This document shows positions 9,195 through 20,666 of a DNA stretch of 64,000 nucleotides, one piece after another. The translations under genes were made by a program, and so were the position numbers. The notes below the pieces were generated by a model. The model saw nothing but the letters and a program-made list of their open reading frames with translations, was not told the origin of the DNA and did not search any database. Source of the DNA: Schistocerca nitens (Eukaryota; Arthropoda; Insecta; Orthoptera; Acrididae); NCBI RefSeq assembly GCF_023898315.1, contig NC_064622.1, positions 352,637,234-352,701,233 of the forward strand, given 5' to 3'. The number at the start of each line of letters is the position of its first letter. The stretch's first letter is position 1.

Positions 9195-10230
9195 CTGTGT
9201 ATAAGTGGAAAAACAATCACTTAGAAAAATAAATAACCCGAAACCTTAGATGAAACCGTAATGCAGATTCTACTTACTGGAGTCGGGTCATGATATGTAT
9301 AATATACTACGGGAAAACCCAGGGATCACAGTCAGCCCCATGCAAAAGATTATCCCCAAAACGGCGTACGTCCTAAAAGTAATAATATGGTCGGAAACGC
9401 TCCGTAAAAGGAAGAAGCTTACCGAAAACAGAGGTAGGCACCGACTTGGGTAGGGCACATCAGAATGCCCAAGCACTGTTGAGAAATACGAGTAACTGGG
9501 CAGCAAGCAGCGCCGGCATGTGAAACGCAATGTGCGTACAGACACTTCCCACATCGGCGCCTACGTCTGTTTTCGGTAAGTGTCGTACTCTGTAACTGAA
9601 CATTATCACCCTTTCCATATTTGCAGCATATCATCCTGTTTCTGGGTACGATTTAGTTTACTTATTGTCTTTCCTACACTACACGTTAGTACTCCTCTTT
9701 CAGTCTGTCTAATTTTCACGCCATGTGTAGTTTACTAGTTAAAACTTCAGGCCATGGGTTACGCTCGCTAGTTATAGTATCATTTTTATTTTAGGTTTTA
9801 ATGGGCATCCTTACAATGCAGTCCATTTTCCTGGGCATATTTCTGTTAAGGCAGGAAAAGTTTTTTGACGATGGACTGTCACCTAGGTTCCACACGACAG
9901 TGGGTGTTCACCTCTACATGCTGACGTTCGGTGCGTACCTCCTAATCTCCTTTTTATCCATTGTGACGTTACGTAAAATTCCTGTTCCTTGTTTTTACGC
10001 TCCCCCGTTGTTTTTACGGGAGCGTTATTCATAATATCTTATTACTTTTAGGACATACGCCTTTTTTGTGATAGTCTATTGCATATGACTGACTATGAAC
10101 GCTATGTTTTCACATAATATGTTACGTGTATCATGGTTTGACCTCAGTAAGTGCAATGCGTATCACGGTTTCATTTTAGGTTTAGGATTATTTATTTTTC
10201 TACGCGATTGTTTTTCCACTTATATACAGA
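9195..10230. mobile_element. Foldback element with long inverted repeats (>200 bp arms)
   Basis: The left arm 9195-9412 (starting ctgtgtataagtggaaaaac) is an imperfect reverse complement of 10010-10230 (ending gtttttccacttatatacag). Matching blocks recur along the whole arm, for example aatgcag/gatgaaaccgt and cgtcctaaaagtaata, and weaker similarity continues inward. The centre has no convincing ORF. It looks like a non-autonomous foldback or MITE-like element of about 1.04 kb, family unknown. Confidence 0.7.
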
Positions 10231-10815
10231 TTTGCACTTAGAGATACAGCTGTAAGTGCTGTCAAACTGGTAGCGCCTAAGAAGATCTGAAATCAGTTTG
10301 TTTGCATTATTTCACGGCCCTTTTTTGCAGAACACAGCGATAGTGCAGGTTTAAACCCTGACTTATTGCTACCTGCAATACTGTTTTACGTTTGATGATG
10401 GCCACTTTCAGTATCACAATACTATCACTTCAAATCAGTAAGCTAAAACGTAATGGTCCACATTTTCATGACAGTAATTAGACTGACCATCTCCTATATT
10501 AAGCATAGTTTTCGAACATATAACGGTTGTAGTGGACATCTCAAGATTGTTTTGTAGTAAAACGAGAACAGGTAATCATTAACTGTGTATCAGTAACACC
10601 AATGAAAAATAAAATTCTATTGAGATTCATAGAAGTTTGAATGATGGATGATAGACAATCCCACAATATTTATCTAATATCAGATATCCAGGGACCGGGA
10701 AGTCCGATAGCGCCGTCATTGTGCTCCTCTGGTCATTGCGGATACTGCTGGCTGTGTGGTATGGCGTTTTATAGAGCTGGGAAAACACAAAACGTCTACG
10801 TTAAACAATCGTGAC
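10231..10815. other. Non-coding stretch
   Basis: AT-rich; no gene or known repeat recognised. Confidence 0.3.
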
Positions 10816-11098
10816 CCCCAGAAAGAGATTTTCACTCTGCAGCGGAGTGTGCGCTGACATTAAACTTCCTGGCAGATTAAAACCATGTGCCGGACCGAGA
10901 CTCGAACTCGGGACCTTTGCCTTTCGCGGGCAAGTTTGGAAGGTAGGAGACGAGGTACTGGCAGAAGTAAAGCTGTGAGGACGGGGCGTGAGTCGTGCTT
11001 GGGTAGCTCAGATGGTAGAGCACTTGCCCGCGAGAGGCAAAGGTCCGGAGTTCGAGTCTCAGTCCGGCACATGGTTTTAATCTGCCAGGAAGTTTCAA
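10816..11098. repeat. Two tRNA-derived SINE pieces in head-to-head inverted arrangement
   Basis: A minus-oriented piece (10816-10937, with gactcgaactcgggacc) meets a plus-oriented piece (10938-11098) carrying a tRNA-like sequence. In that piece D-arm-like tagctcagatggtagagca is followed by T-arm-like gagttcgagtctc. The outer parts aacttcctggcag and ctgccaggaagtt are inverted. The anticodon loop lacks the expected U33, so it is not a functional tRNA gene. The same family occurs as a single copy at 34528-34708. Confidence 0.75.
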
Positions 11099-11142
11099 TC
11101 GTGACCTCAGTTGAATGTGATCTCTGTACCAGTTTTCGTATC

Positions 11143-11321
11143 AAAAATGGTTCAAATGGCTCTGAGCACTATGGGACTTAACTCCAGAGGTCATCAGTGC
11201 CCTAGAACTAACCTAAGGACATCACACACATCCATGCCCGAGGCAGGATTCGAACCTGCGACCGTAGCGGTCGCGCGGTTCCAGACTGTAGCGCCTAGAA
11301 CTGCTTGGCCACCCCGGCCGG
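11143..11321 (-). mobile_element. tRNA-derived SINE with 13-bp TSD
   Basis: Starts aaaaatggttcaaatggctc on the plus strand and ends ggccggc. The B box is ggattcgaacc (reverse). TSD cagttttcgtatc at 11130-11142 and 11322-11334. Confidence 0.95.
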
Positions 11322-11334
11322 CAGTTTTCGTATC

Positions 11335-11758
11335 CAAGTTCGTACAGAGCACATTACACACAATCCAAGAAAATATTCCAGGAACGTTCTACTGACCCCT
11401 AAGCTGCTCCCGTGGTACCATACTACTCCAGCAATGTTAACTGAGTGTCTTTTATCCTTCATTTCTCTACAACTAGAACTGTGTGCGCCTTTTCTTGACC
11501 AATTGTAAGGTGGGTCTTGCCGAACTGCTGTGAGGCACAAGTTACCTAAGGTAGTGAGCTGTTCCTCTGTAGTATGTTGATGGATAATAAAAAAAGAATT
11601 GCATTCGACTCGTGAATAGCACATGGAGGTATATGGTTAAACTATTGATATGGTTTTTAGGCAGATACCTAGGAATGGTTCACGCTAACAGAAAAACACT
11701 CAGAATAACTAATATTCCAGAAGTATCATTGTAGACAACGTATCCAGTACAATGACCA
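11335..11758. other. Non-coding stretch
   Basis: No gene recognised; ends at the decayed Tc1-like element. Confidence 0.3.
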
Positions 11759-12925
11759 ACTCGCTGGTGAACATACATGAGATAGCGGGATGCACAAATA
11801 CAGATAGCCTTAGCGTTGCATACACAAGGTACAGAAGGGCAATGCATTGGCGGAGCTGCCACTTAGGTTATTCACGTAAAAAGGTTTCCGACGGGATTAT
11901 GTCCGCACGACGGTGATCAACAGACTTTGGACGCGCAATGTTAGCTGGAGCTATGCGCATGGGCTGTTCCAACTCGTTAGGGAATTCAATATTTCGAGGC
12001 TCTCAGCGTCAACAGCGTGCCAAAAATACCACATATCAGGCATTGCCTCTCACCACAGACAACCTTCACTTAACGGCCAAGAGCAGCGGCGTTGCGCAGA
12101 TTTCTTCACGTTAACAGGTAAGCAACTCTGTGTAAAATAACGGCAGAAATGAATGTGGGACGTACGACGAACGTATCCGTTATGATATGGCGACCTAGTT
12201 TGGCATTACTGAGCTATGGCACCCGATGGACGATGATGCGAGTGCCTTTGCTAACAGCACGACATCGCCTGCAGTGGCTCTCCTGGGCTCGTGGCCATAT
12301 CGGTTGGACCCTAGGGGACTGGAAAACCGTGGCCTGGTGAGATGAGTCCCGATTTCAGTTAGCACGATCTGATGGTATGGTTGGAGTTTGGCGTACACCC
12401 TACCAACCCAAGGTTGTCCAGAAGCCACTGTACAAGCTGCTGGTACCTTCATAACGGTGTGGGCTGCGTTTACATTGAATAGACTAGATCCTGTGATCCA
12501 ATTGTACCGGTCGTTGACTGAAAATGGTTATGTTCGGCTACCTAGAGGCCATCTGCAGCCGTCCATGGACTTCATGTTAGCAAAGAACGATGGAATTCTT
12601 ATGGATGACACCACGTCACTGGAGCGTAGTTTATCACGATTGGTTGATGAAAATTATGGACAGTTCGAGCAAAGGGCCACCCTGATCGTCCGACGTGAAT
12701 CGCAGCGAGCATTTATGGTACACAATCGTGAGATCAGTTCGTGTACAAAATCCTGTACCAACAACACTTTCGCAGTAAGCGTATAGAGGCAGCATGGCTC
12801 AATATTTCTGCAGGGGACATCCAGCGACTTGTAAAGTTCCCGCCACGTCGAGTTGCTGCACCAAGTCAGCCAAAAGGAGTTCCGACGTGGTGTTAGGAGG
12901 TATCCCATGACTTGTCACCACAGTG
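11759..12925 (+). pseudogene. Decayed Tc1-like transposon (second family, copy A)
   Basis: Translation in several frames gives Tc1 transposase pieces: an HTH part with LVREFNIS near 11970; then WARGHIGWTLGDWKTVAW, followed by a stop and DESRFQLARSDG near 12340; and a C-terminal part around 12770-12890. The terminal part cttgtcaccacagtg before TA (12926-12927) matches the ends of this family. Stops, frameshifts and deletions make it inactive. Related copies lie at 40685-41724 (minus) and 47354-49045 (plus). Confidence 0.8.
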
Positions 12926-14607
12926 TACCGTCGGGTTGTCTATTTTATTTCGAGGTTCCCTAATCTGATAATTCGTACGGATGCTCTCTTTTTTCGAAAG
13001 TTCGAACCAAGGCAGTACCTGAAACTTTGTGGACGGACTAGCTGTTAGTCCCGGCATGCAGTCCCCGACCGCAGCTCCTTTCAGCAGTTGGTACTGGTTG
13101 TACGTTTTGACGTCAGAAGCTGACTGGAGAATGGACACTGGTGTCATAAAACCCTGAAACACAACCACTCATTTCCCATTCTGCTGGCTTCTCTTCGGAC
13201 CAGTTGTAGCAGCCAGAGACTCCGATGTGAACATGCTCTGCTCCCGACGTTTGCCTCTGTGAGTCAGATCACAGTTGGGGTGTTCATTACCTTTAGCCGA
13301 AGATAATAGTGTTGCTCACACGTAAGCGTCACTGATTTCACTTGGCGTGCGCGGCTACATCGCCCTGTCCATGTCAAACTGGATCTTCACTCTTGTGGGG
13401 TATCCACGACCACTGAACCTTTGTCGCGTCGATCGTTATCCTATGGAATCAGCCGTCTTTTTCAGTTGTCAGGATTCCCAGACGCACTCAACTCTTTCCT
13501 GTAAGTCAGTTCATCATATATTGAATACGTAATGACTTGTACACTGTTATGCTTAAGGCTGTTGGGAGCCATCAAGAACACTCCAAAATAGATCAGTGAT
13601 ACAGTACAGAGAGCGGGCAAAAGTAGTAGCGTTTGGTTACCTGAACTAAGTAGTAATACTAGAGCCCTGCAAATTGCAGGTGCACTGGGCAGCAGTAGTA
13701 GGGGGGTGTTTCTCTTCAGAAAATTAACCGCTAACTCCATCTATTGTCTAGACGCTGTTGTATGGCGTCTCAGTGGAAGATGGCCACGAAAGCGCACGTC
13801 TTAGCAGAGGGAGCAAGCTTGATACAGGTTACAGTGCTGCTACGCCAGTTCCCACTCACATAAGGACTGAGGCGGGGCCAAGTGACGTAAAACACTGTTG
13901 TTGCTGGCCATAATAGAAGTTTAGCTTTCATCTTAACGCTGTTGCTGCCAAACTCGAAGTTTGTTAATGTCCAGAAGCATCCCCTACCTACCAAGTAGGA
14001 AAAGGGGGAGGTATCTAAATGTGGTTGGCGAGAGGCGCTCATGAGGTGCAGAGCCAATCAGATAGGCTGAAGCTTGGTTAAGTGCCAGTGGATTGGTGGG
14101 TCGACTATAGGGAGGGAGAGATAGTGAGGGACAACGATTCTTTAAAAACCCATGTTTTTGTAATCAGATGAGTTCTCAGTCTGATATTTAGGACGCCGAC
14201 TCTGTGTCGCTCGTGCCAGCCTTGGCCAGCTCTGATGTCCGTTTTTCTCACTTGGAGTGCTTGCTCTCAAGTTTGTACTTAACATGCTGAGAGAGCTCGC
14301 TACTTCTGTTAGTGCCCCCCCCCCCCCCCCCCCCCCCCGTGGATTCAGCCACTGACTTCTGTTGCCCAACCAATTGCCTCCTTTGCTTTTTCTAATCTTT
14401 AGAATTAGCCTTTAATGTAGTAATTAGTCCCATTGCTAGTAAGTAGTGTCAATCAGACACCTGAATTCCGTGAGTCTCGTGCTGCAAGCATCCTGTCGAG
14501 TCCCAAAATCCGTGTCTCTCGTAGCTGCCCTGTGAGAACCTTTGGTACTGATCTAAGTCGTCAACCTGCCTTCACTGGAAATTTGTCTTTCTGCATTTCC
14601 TCCTCAC
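12926..14607. other. 1.7-kb stretch without recognisable gene, with a 24-bp poly(C)
   Basis: No coding region or known repeat recognised. A run of 24 C lies at 14315-14338; its length is unreliable in any assembly. Confidence 0.35.
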
Positions 14608-14619
14608 CGCTCGGAAACT

Positions 14620-14822
14620 CAAAAATGGTTCAAATGGCTCTGAGCACTATGGGACTCAACTGCTGAGGTCATTAGTCCCCTAAAACTTAGAACTAGTTAA
14701 ACCTAACTAACCTAAGGACATCACAAACATCCATGCCCGAGGCAGGATTCGAACCTGCGACCGTAGCGGTCTTGCGGTTCCAGACTGCAGCGCCTTTAAC
14801 CGCACGGCCACTTCGGCCGGCG
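14620..14822 (-). mobile_element. tRNA-derived SINE with 12-bp TSD
   Basis: Typical aaaaatggttcaaatgg start, ggattcgaacctgcgaccg B-box region, and ggccggcg end. TSD cgctcggaaact at 14608-14619 and 14823-14834. Confidence 0.95.
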
Positions 14823-14834
14823 CGCTCGGAAACT

Positions 14835-15381
14835 GCAGACTGGCTTCAAATCCCTGTTGTAGTATCCAGCGGCCGGCAGGAAAGAACTAACAGTTAATTT
14901 GAACACACTTTATTATAATTAAACCCTACTTGGCATACACTGCGTTTTGAACGCAAGAGAAACAACAAAAACCCTGCTACTGTTGTGGTGGCAAATCAGA
15001 TAAGGAAACACGACAATGGAAGAAAATACTGACCAAAATCTACTCTACAAAATACAAAGTACTACTACAATGCTACAGCGAATCAATACAATGCTAGGGC
15101 CGGCGTAAGTACTGGCCGGAGCTGTCCCTAGCGGTTGGTAAACACTGCCGGTCTGACAGTCCAGGCGTGCACATAAAGCCAGGTCGGCGGAGTGCTACAT
15201 GAGTCATATGAGTTTCGATTGGTGAAACATTGTCACTTGTTGTTTGGCTAAGTAGTCCCATGTTTACTTGGAAAATTTGTTATTGCTTCTGCCCGCTGGC
15301 GATGTTTCTCTCTGCGCTCCTGAAAGAGGGTCGGCAATCCATCTTGCGTGTCGGTTCTGTGGGCCCTCTAAAAATTACGAC
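14835..15381. other. Non-coding stretch
   Basis: No gene recognised. Confidence 0.3.
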
Positions 15382-15392
15382 ACCTGTCTTCC

Positions 15393-15594
15393 GCTGGCCG
15401 CGGTGGTCTAGCGGTTCTAGGCGCGCAGTCCGGAACCGCGCGACTGCTACGGTTGCAGGTTCGAATCCTGCCTGGGGCATGGATGTGTGTGATGTCCTTA
15501 GGTTAGTTAGGTTTAAGTAGTTCTAAGTTCTAGGGGACTGATGACCACAGATGTTAAGTCCCATAGTGCTCAGAGCCATTTGGACCATTTTTGG
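15393..15594 (+). mobile_element. tRNA-derived SINE with 11-bp TSD
   Basis: Head gctggccgcggtggtctag, B box gcaggttcgaatcctgcc, tail ending ccatttttgg. TSD acctgtcttcc at 15382-15392 and 15595-15605. Confidence 0.95.
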
Positions 15595-15949
15595 ACCTGT
15601 CTTCCCTCTATCCCGTGTTAGGACACGACAAGTTGTGCAGATGACGTTTCAAGCATTTTCTAATTTTGTTTGTTGGTCCTTGTATTCATTGGTTGATATA
15701 CCTTTCGTGGCTGCCATGTTTGTAAGTTGTACTCAAAGTGGGCACTGCTCCCGGCTCTATATGAAATCCGATGAAATACATCTCACTGTTAATCATTAAC
15801 CCGTTTTATAAGTGTTGAATTCCCAGTCAACCATCCTCACTTCTCTAAGTAATTTCTGATCATTCTTACCTGCTGCTCTATTCTCAGTTCATGACAATAA
15901 TATTGAAATACATCTTACCTATCTACATTAAACTTATTCTCATGACTGA

Positions 15950-16383
15950 AAATCACTTTACAACATTCTAAAGTCCACGACATACGATTTTCTGCTAACT
16001 GCTATCTATCCTGTTTCTGTTTGGGTGTTAGAGCAGGTTTCTGCTGTCTCTCTCGAATGCGAGGCGTTTTTCATGTGGCAAAATTTGCCATAAAGAGTGG
16101 CCGTTACTGGCAAGTGTAAATCAGCAACAACTTGAGTAGAATAATTTAATGGTACTCTTGCTTTACCAAACGTAATCGTTTCGATGCCTCAGATAATTTT
16201 CTACTTTGCCGATTTTTTTCCGTTCTGTCCATATGGTGCTACCAGTCTAATGAAATTATCAGTCACTGTACTTGAAAATTTCTGCTTCTTTCCGATTTGA
16301 TGATTAGAGTGTCCCATTTCCTTGTACGCAATAATTTTTGCTTTTTCGTCATATAATAACAGTTTTACACGTAGTGCTGTCAC
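15950..16383 (-). pseudogene. Tc1/mariner transposase DNA-binding-domain remnant
   Basis: The minus-strand translation begins MTALRVKLLLYDEKAKIIAY and continues KEMGHSNHQIGKK, a helix-turn-helix like those at the N-terminus of Tc1-type transposases. After stops and shifts, pieces such as VVADLHLPVTATL follow, as expected for the second DNA-binding helix region. No catalytic domain remains nearby. It belongs to a family different from the other Tc1-like copies in the window. Confidence 0.5.
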
Positions 16384-16530
16384 AATAGTGGTTTAGTTCC
16401 ACAACACGTTCTGTCTCTAGTGCTGTCACGTATTCACACACTAACACCGTATAGATCCGACTACATTTATACTTACAACCTCTACCACGTGTATCGTTGA
16501 TGTCTTGTTATTTGCTGGACTACTGACATC

Positions 16531-16730
16531 AAAAATGGTTCAAATGGCTCTGAGCACTATGGGACTCGACTTTTGAGGTCATCAGTCCGATAGAACTTAG
16601 AACTACTTAAGCCTAAATAACCTAAGGACATCACACACATCCATGCCCGAGGCAGGATTCGAACCTGCGACCGTAACGGTCGCGCGGTTCCAGACTGTAG
16701 CGCCTAGAACGCTCGGACACTCCGGCCGGC
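16531..16730 (-). mobile_element. tRNA-derived SINE with 12-bp TSD
   Basis: aaaaatggttcaaatggctc start and ggccggc end. TSD actactgacatc at 16519-16530 and 16731-16742. Confidence 0.95.
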
Positions 16731-16742
16731 ACTACTGACATC

Positions 16743-17700
16743 AAATGCGATACAATTTCACTGCATATGTCCATCTACTGTATCCCATACTGTTGTATAT
16801 ACACTGTGCACTATTATTCCAACTGGCAATGGTAATTTTCCTAGAAATATCCATGCCTTTATACTGATTTCCAGTATTGCATAAAACTGTGTGGCTCATG
16901 GGGAGCTGCTCAGCCATTGTATCCTACTGTTTTTAACTACCTACACACAGGCACTGAGTTAGCTGGACTGCTGGCAGCACTTTGGAACTCATTCTCATTT
17001 GATACGATTTTTTTATACCCTCCATCCACACTGCTTGATAGTCCACCCCGTCTCTACAGGAGATCTACCTCGTCTTGCTTTATCTGCGGTTGTTCCATCA
17101 TCTTTTCAGTTTGCAGTCACACCAGCAACAATCGACATGGGTAGCTTTAGATGGGTTCCTGAAGTACTTGCATCTCCAATGTGAAGCCGACATTCTAAGT
17201 TACTTAGCGCTCCTGAGTGACCCATTCTACTGTTACTGCGTCACCATTGACATCATGTCAGCCTCCTCTTACACTTGTGGGTCTGTCTCTCTTAACATGT
17301 CTTAGTCAGTTCCACGTTACGTAGGCATATCTAGATATTCTTCATTATATAGCGTACAAATTCACTTCTTTGCAGCATGCAAATATCGTCTCCAATAGGG
17401 AGAGGCAGTTGCTGCGGCCTGAAAATTCTAGGGCGAATTATTTACGACCTGCCGTCGGGCGTTTGGGCACAGTTGGGAGAGGCGTAGAGGGCAGGGAGCG
17501 CTACTCGTGCTACAAATGGCTTCTTAGGCACATGACAGAAAGTGAGCGCTGAATCCCCTACTACACTTTTTTTAAATGTGCACAACACGTGACTGACATC
17601 AAGAACTATACTACATAATCATCACATCTAAGGGGTGGTCTTATTAATGTACCTCTGCAGGTGCAACGCAGAATGACGTGAGGCAACCGTACAGTCTGTA
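16743..17700. other. Non-coding stretch
   Basis: No gene recognised; only short open frames without family resemblance. Confidence 0.3.
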
Positions 17701-18540
17701 CAGTTCAAGACAGCTGCTAGAAATAACATCAGCCTGTGGCGATAATCACTCCTCTCCAGGATTGCAGCTCCGGTCTGGTCAGGGTTAGGAACCCTGTGTC
17801 ATTTCTCTGGCGCGTTGTGTATCCAGCACTGTCGATAGCGACTTGTATTTCTGTTTCCGTCTGGTTCGGCCTGCGCAGGCGCTGAGGCGGCTGCTGCCCT
17901 CTGGAGCGTTTTTCGCGGGGGGCCGCGCGCGACAGTTGGATTCTCACCGAGCTGGTGGTATTTGCCTTCCGCCCCGGCACGGAGGTGTGGTCTCGTTGTT
18001 GGCGGGCCTCGTTGATTTGGCCGTTGGGCGGTGTGGCGTGTTGGTGATGTGCTGTAGTGGACAACTGATGGATCCCCGCACGCCATCGCTCGAGGTTCTC
18101 CGCCTCTGAAAAGGGTGCCACGATATCGCTTGGGTTTCCGCACCCAGGAGTTGTAAGGACTGCAGGGCAGGCTTTCTGTGTGTTTGCTCTGTCCGGTCTG
18201 GGTGGCGGGGTTCGTTTCACCTTACTTCAGCTGTTGTTGATACTTTCTGCGTGACTCCGTTTTGGCCGGAGTCTAGGTGTCGAGTTTTCTGCTGGTGTGT
18301 ACCCGGTCGTCGCCCCCGTTTTCCCGCCTGGGGGGCAGCCGTATCTGTTGGTGGGAATTATTTGGCAGTGTGTGTTTTGCGTGGACCCGGTGTGCTCACG
18401 CGCCCTGATTCTGAGTTGAAATTACTGTGGTCAGGCTGGCTCGGTTGCTGGAGTGTGTGTTATTGGTTTTCTGGCTTGCTGGGGACTGCGCGCGCTTGTT
18501 CCGTTTTGTGATATGGCAGCAGTCTGATATTTTTATGTGT
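17700..18540. other. GC-rich block with unassigned 163-codon minus-strand ORF
   Basis: Base composition rises sharply relative to both flanks. A minus-strand open frame at 17729-18220 (start MKRTPPPRPDRAN) is Pro/Arg/Thr-rich and low in complexity. I see no motif and no family. It could be a fragment of a retroelement gag or leader, or a chance frame in GC-rich DNA. The plus strand also has a short open frame, which argues for composition rather than coding. Confidence 0.3.
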
Positions 18541-18551
18541 GCTTGTTAAGT

Positions 18552-18800
18552 TGCTAGTAATTGCTTTCAGCCTTGTGCTTATTTATTTTTATTTAAATTT
18601 CAGGGCATTGTCATTTGCCTGTTCTTTTACCTTTATTTATTTGTAGTGCCAGTTAAGCCTAAGTCGATGTCCAAGGTGCTAGCAATTGATTTTAGCCTCG
18701 TGTGTACTTAATCCTATTTAAATTCTTGGGCATTGCCGTTTGCTTGTTCTTTTATTCTTATTTATTTGTTGTGCCAGTTAGCCCTAAGATGATGTCAGAC
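18552..18800. repeat. Imperfect tandem duplication, two units of ~125 bp
   Basis: Unit 1 (18552-18676, starting tgctagtaattgc) and unit 2 (18677-18800, starting tgctagcaattg) share the whole order of blocks, including ggcattg..ttgc.tgttctttta and gtgccagtta. Divergence is moderate, so the duplication is not recent. Confidence 0.75.
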
Positions 18801-20640
18801 CTTGGTATCTGTCAACCTTATTTTGGCTACTAGCGCTCAGGTGCAATATTGCCGGGCCTATCCCTGATTTTGTCATTAATTGAGATCCTTTTAAACTGTA
18901 TTTTTAGTAGTAGGTTTGGCAAGTGCACTTGCGTATGGTATTTATTATGTTCTTCCCCCCCCCCTCTACCTCCTTCGTGTAAACTGATTTTGATAAGATT
19001 GCTAGGTGGCCTGCGTTCTTTTATTACCTATGTAAGTTTACCTGTTGCCGCAGTCGTAACATATTTTGACTGGCAAGCGGCCCATGTTGGCTAGAGTTTG
19101 AATGTGGTCGGCGCTGTTGAAAGCAGCAAACTTTCTGTAAGGAAGCAAATGTGGGGCTTTGCCGTACATATATTTATTATTTGAGCTAGTCATGTACGTG
19201 TTGTTGTGTTAAGGGTTTTAGGACATTTTTAATTGAGATACCTTTTGGAAATTTTATCACTCTTTTAAAGAAGGTATAGGAAGGAGTAAGTTCGACTGAA
19301 AATGTAATTGTAAATTATATATTTGTGCTTCACATTATAAAATTTAACTGTATTAGGTGAATGTATGTAGTTTAATGCACAATGATTATTTTGTTAATGT
19401 ATCAAATTGTCAACAGTTTTGTTTGTGGCAGTGATTCAAACGACACAAATAAGTTTCTCTGTTCACCTGTGGCATATAACATTTTTATTACCTCATATTG
19501 TAAGCAGCTTGATTTGTTTGTGCCACTGTAATTTGTAAGCCACAGTGTAATTTATTACAATTAATTAATTGTTTTGGGAAAATAAACCTTGAATTATGTG
19601 TCCCCTTTTCATTAACCAAATCCCATCCAAATCGTCCGCTCAAACCCCTTGAAGATTACGACAGCGAACTGATACAATAACATAGTAAAAGCGAATTCCA
19701 CCTGTTTCTACAAAAATGCATATTCAATTCTTGCGTACCACGTTTCAGGGCATGTGTGACATCATCAGTAGGTCATTATTTTATTTTATACCTTAACCAA
19801 TATTTCGAACTTCAGACACGACAGTTTCACTATTTTATGTCACACTTTGCATGTACTGTGCAAATTTATAGTTGCCTTTCACCTCACTCAGTGAAGTTGT
19901 AAGAAACAAACTTCATCCTCATCTCCATACCGCTTTTACTATCTACATATTTACCTTTATCTCATTAAATTTTTTATACCTACCTGATAGGTTATTATTG
20001 AGTTACTTGTAGATTTTATCGAGTTAGGGTTACTCGTCCATCAGATAGTAAAACAGAAAACCGGAAGGACAACAATATCCAAAAGATATCCTTTGTGCTG
20101 TTACTGCGCTTAATGAACTACCCGTGTTTGTCATTTTACTACATTTTCAGTGTCGATTACGCATCACCAAGAAAGAAATAATTAGCACAGAGTTTTAATT
20201 TTTGGCGTATCTACTGAATGAAAGTCAAAATGCTAACAATAGCAATGAGTGAAAAACATGTAGGTAATACAAATCCAGGTATTTTTTGCCAATGACCATC
20301 AGAAAAAGTTAGTTTAAAGCATTTTTATACATCAAAGGTTACTGGACACCATTTTAGACGGATGCGCATATTTTTTACCTATTGTGGTTGAACTAACATG
20401 TGGTTACTGGCTTGCTCTGCTCTATGTTAAAGATGTCCACATGAAGTTATCTATTGTGGTCGTACTTCCATATAAATTACATAACACAATAATCTCTTCG
20501 TATCACAGAAACATGTTTCACAAGTAACGCCTTGAGTGTTAGTTCACAAAAGGCGAATGATGTTTACTGCTTCCGACACCCCACATATTGTCTACCATGC
20601 AACCACATATTAACTGCTAATGGCAACAGGGGGCGGGTGA
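18801..20640. other. AT-rich stretch without recognisable gene
   Basis: No coding sequence. A possible polyadenylation signal (aataaacc) lies near 19580. A retroelement end cannot be excluded, but no second copy was seen. Confidence 0.3.
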
Positions 20641-20666
20641 GCATAGCATCAGATCACCGAGCGTAG

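Noticed and set aside
11000..11075. tRNA gene with D-arm and T-arm-like parts
   Set aside because: The anticodon loop lacks U33, the acceptor pairing is weak, and it is part of a repeated SINE.
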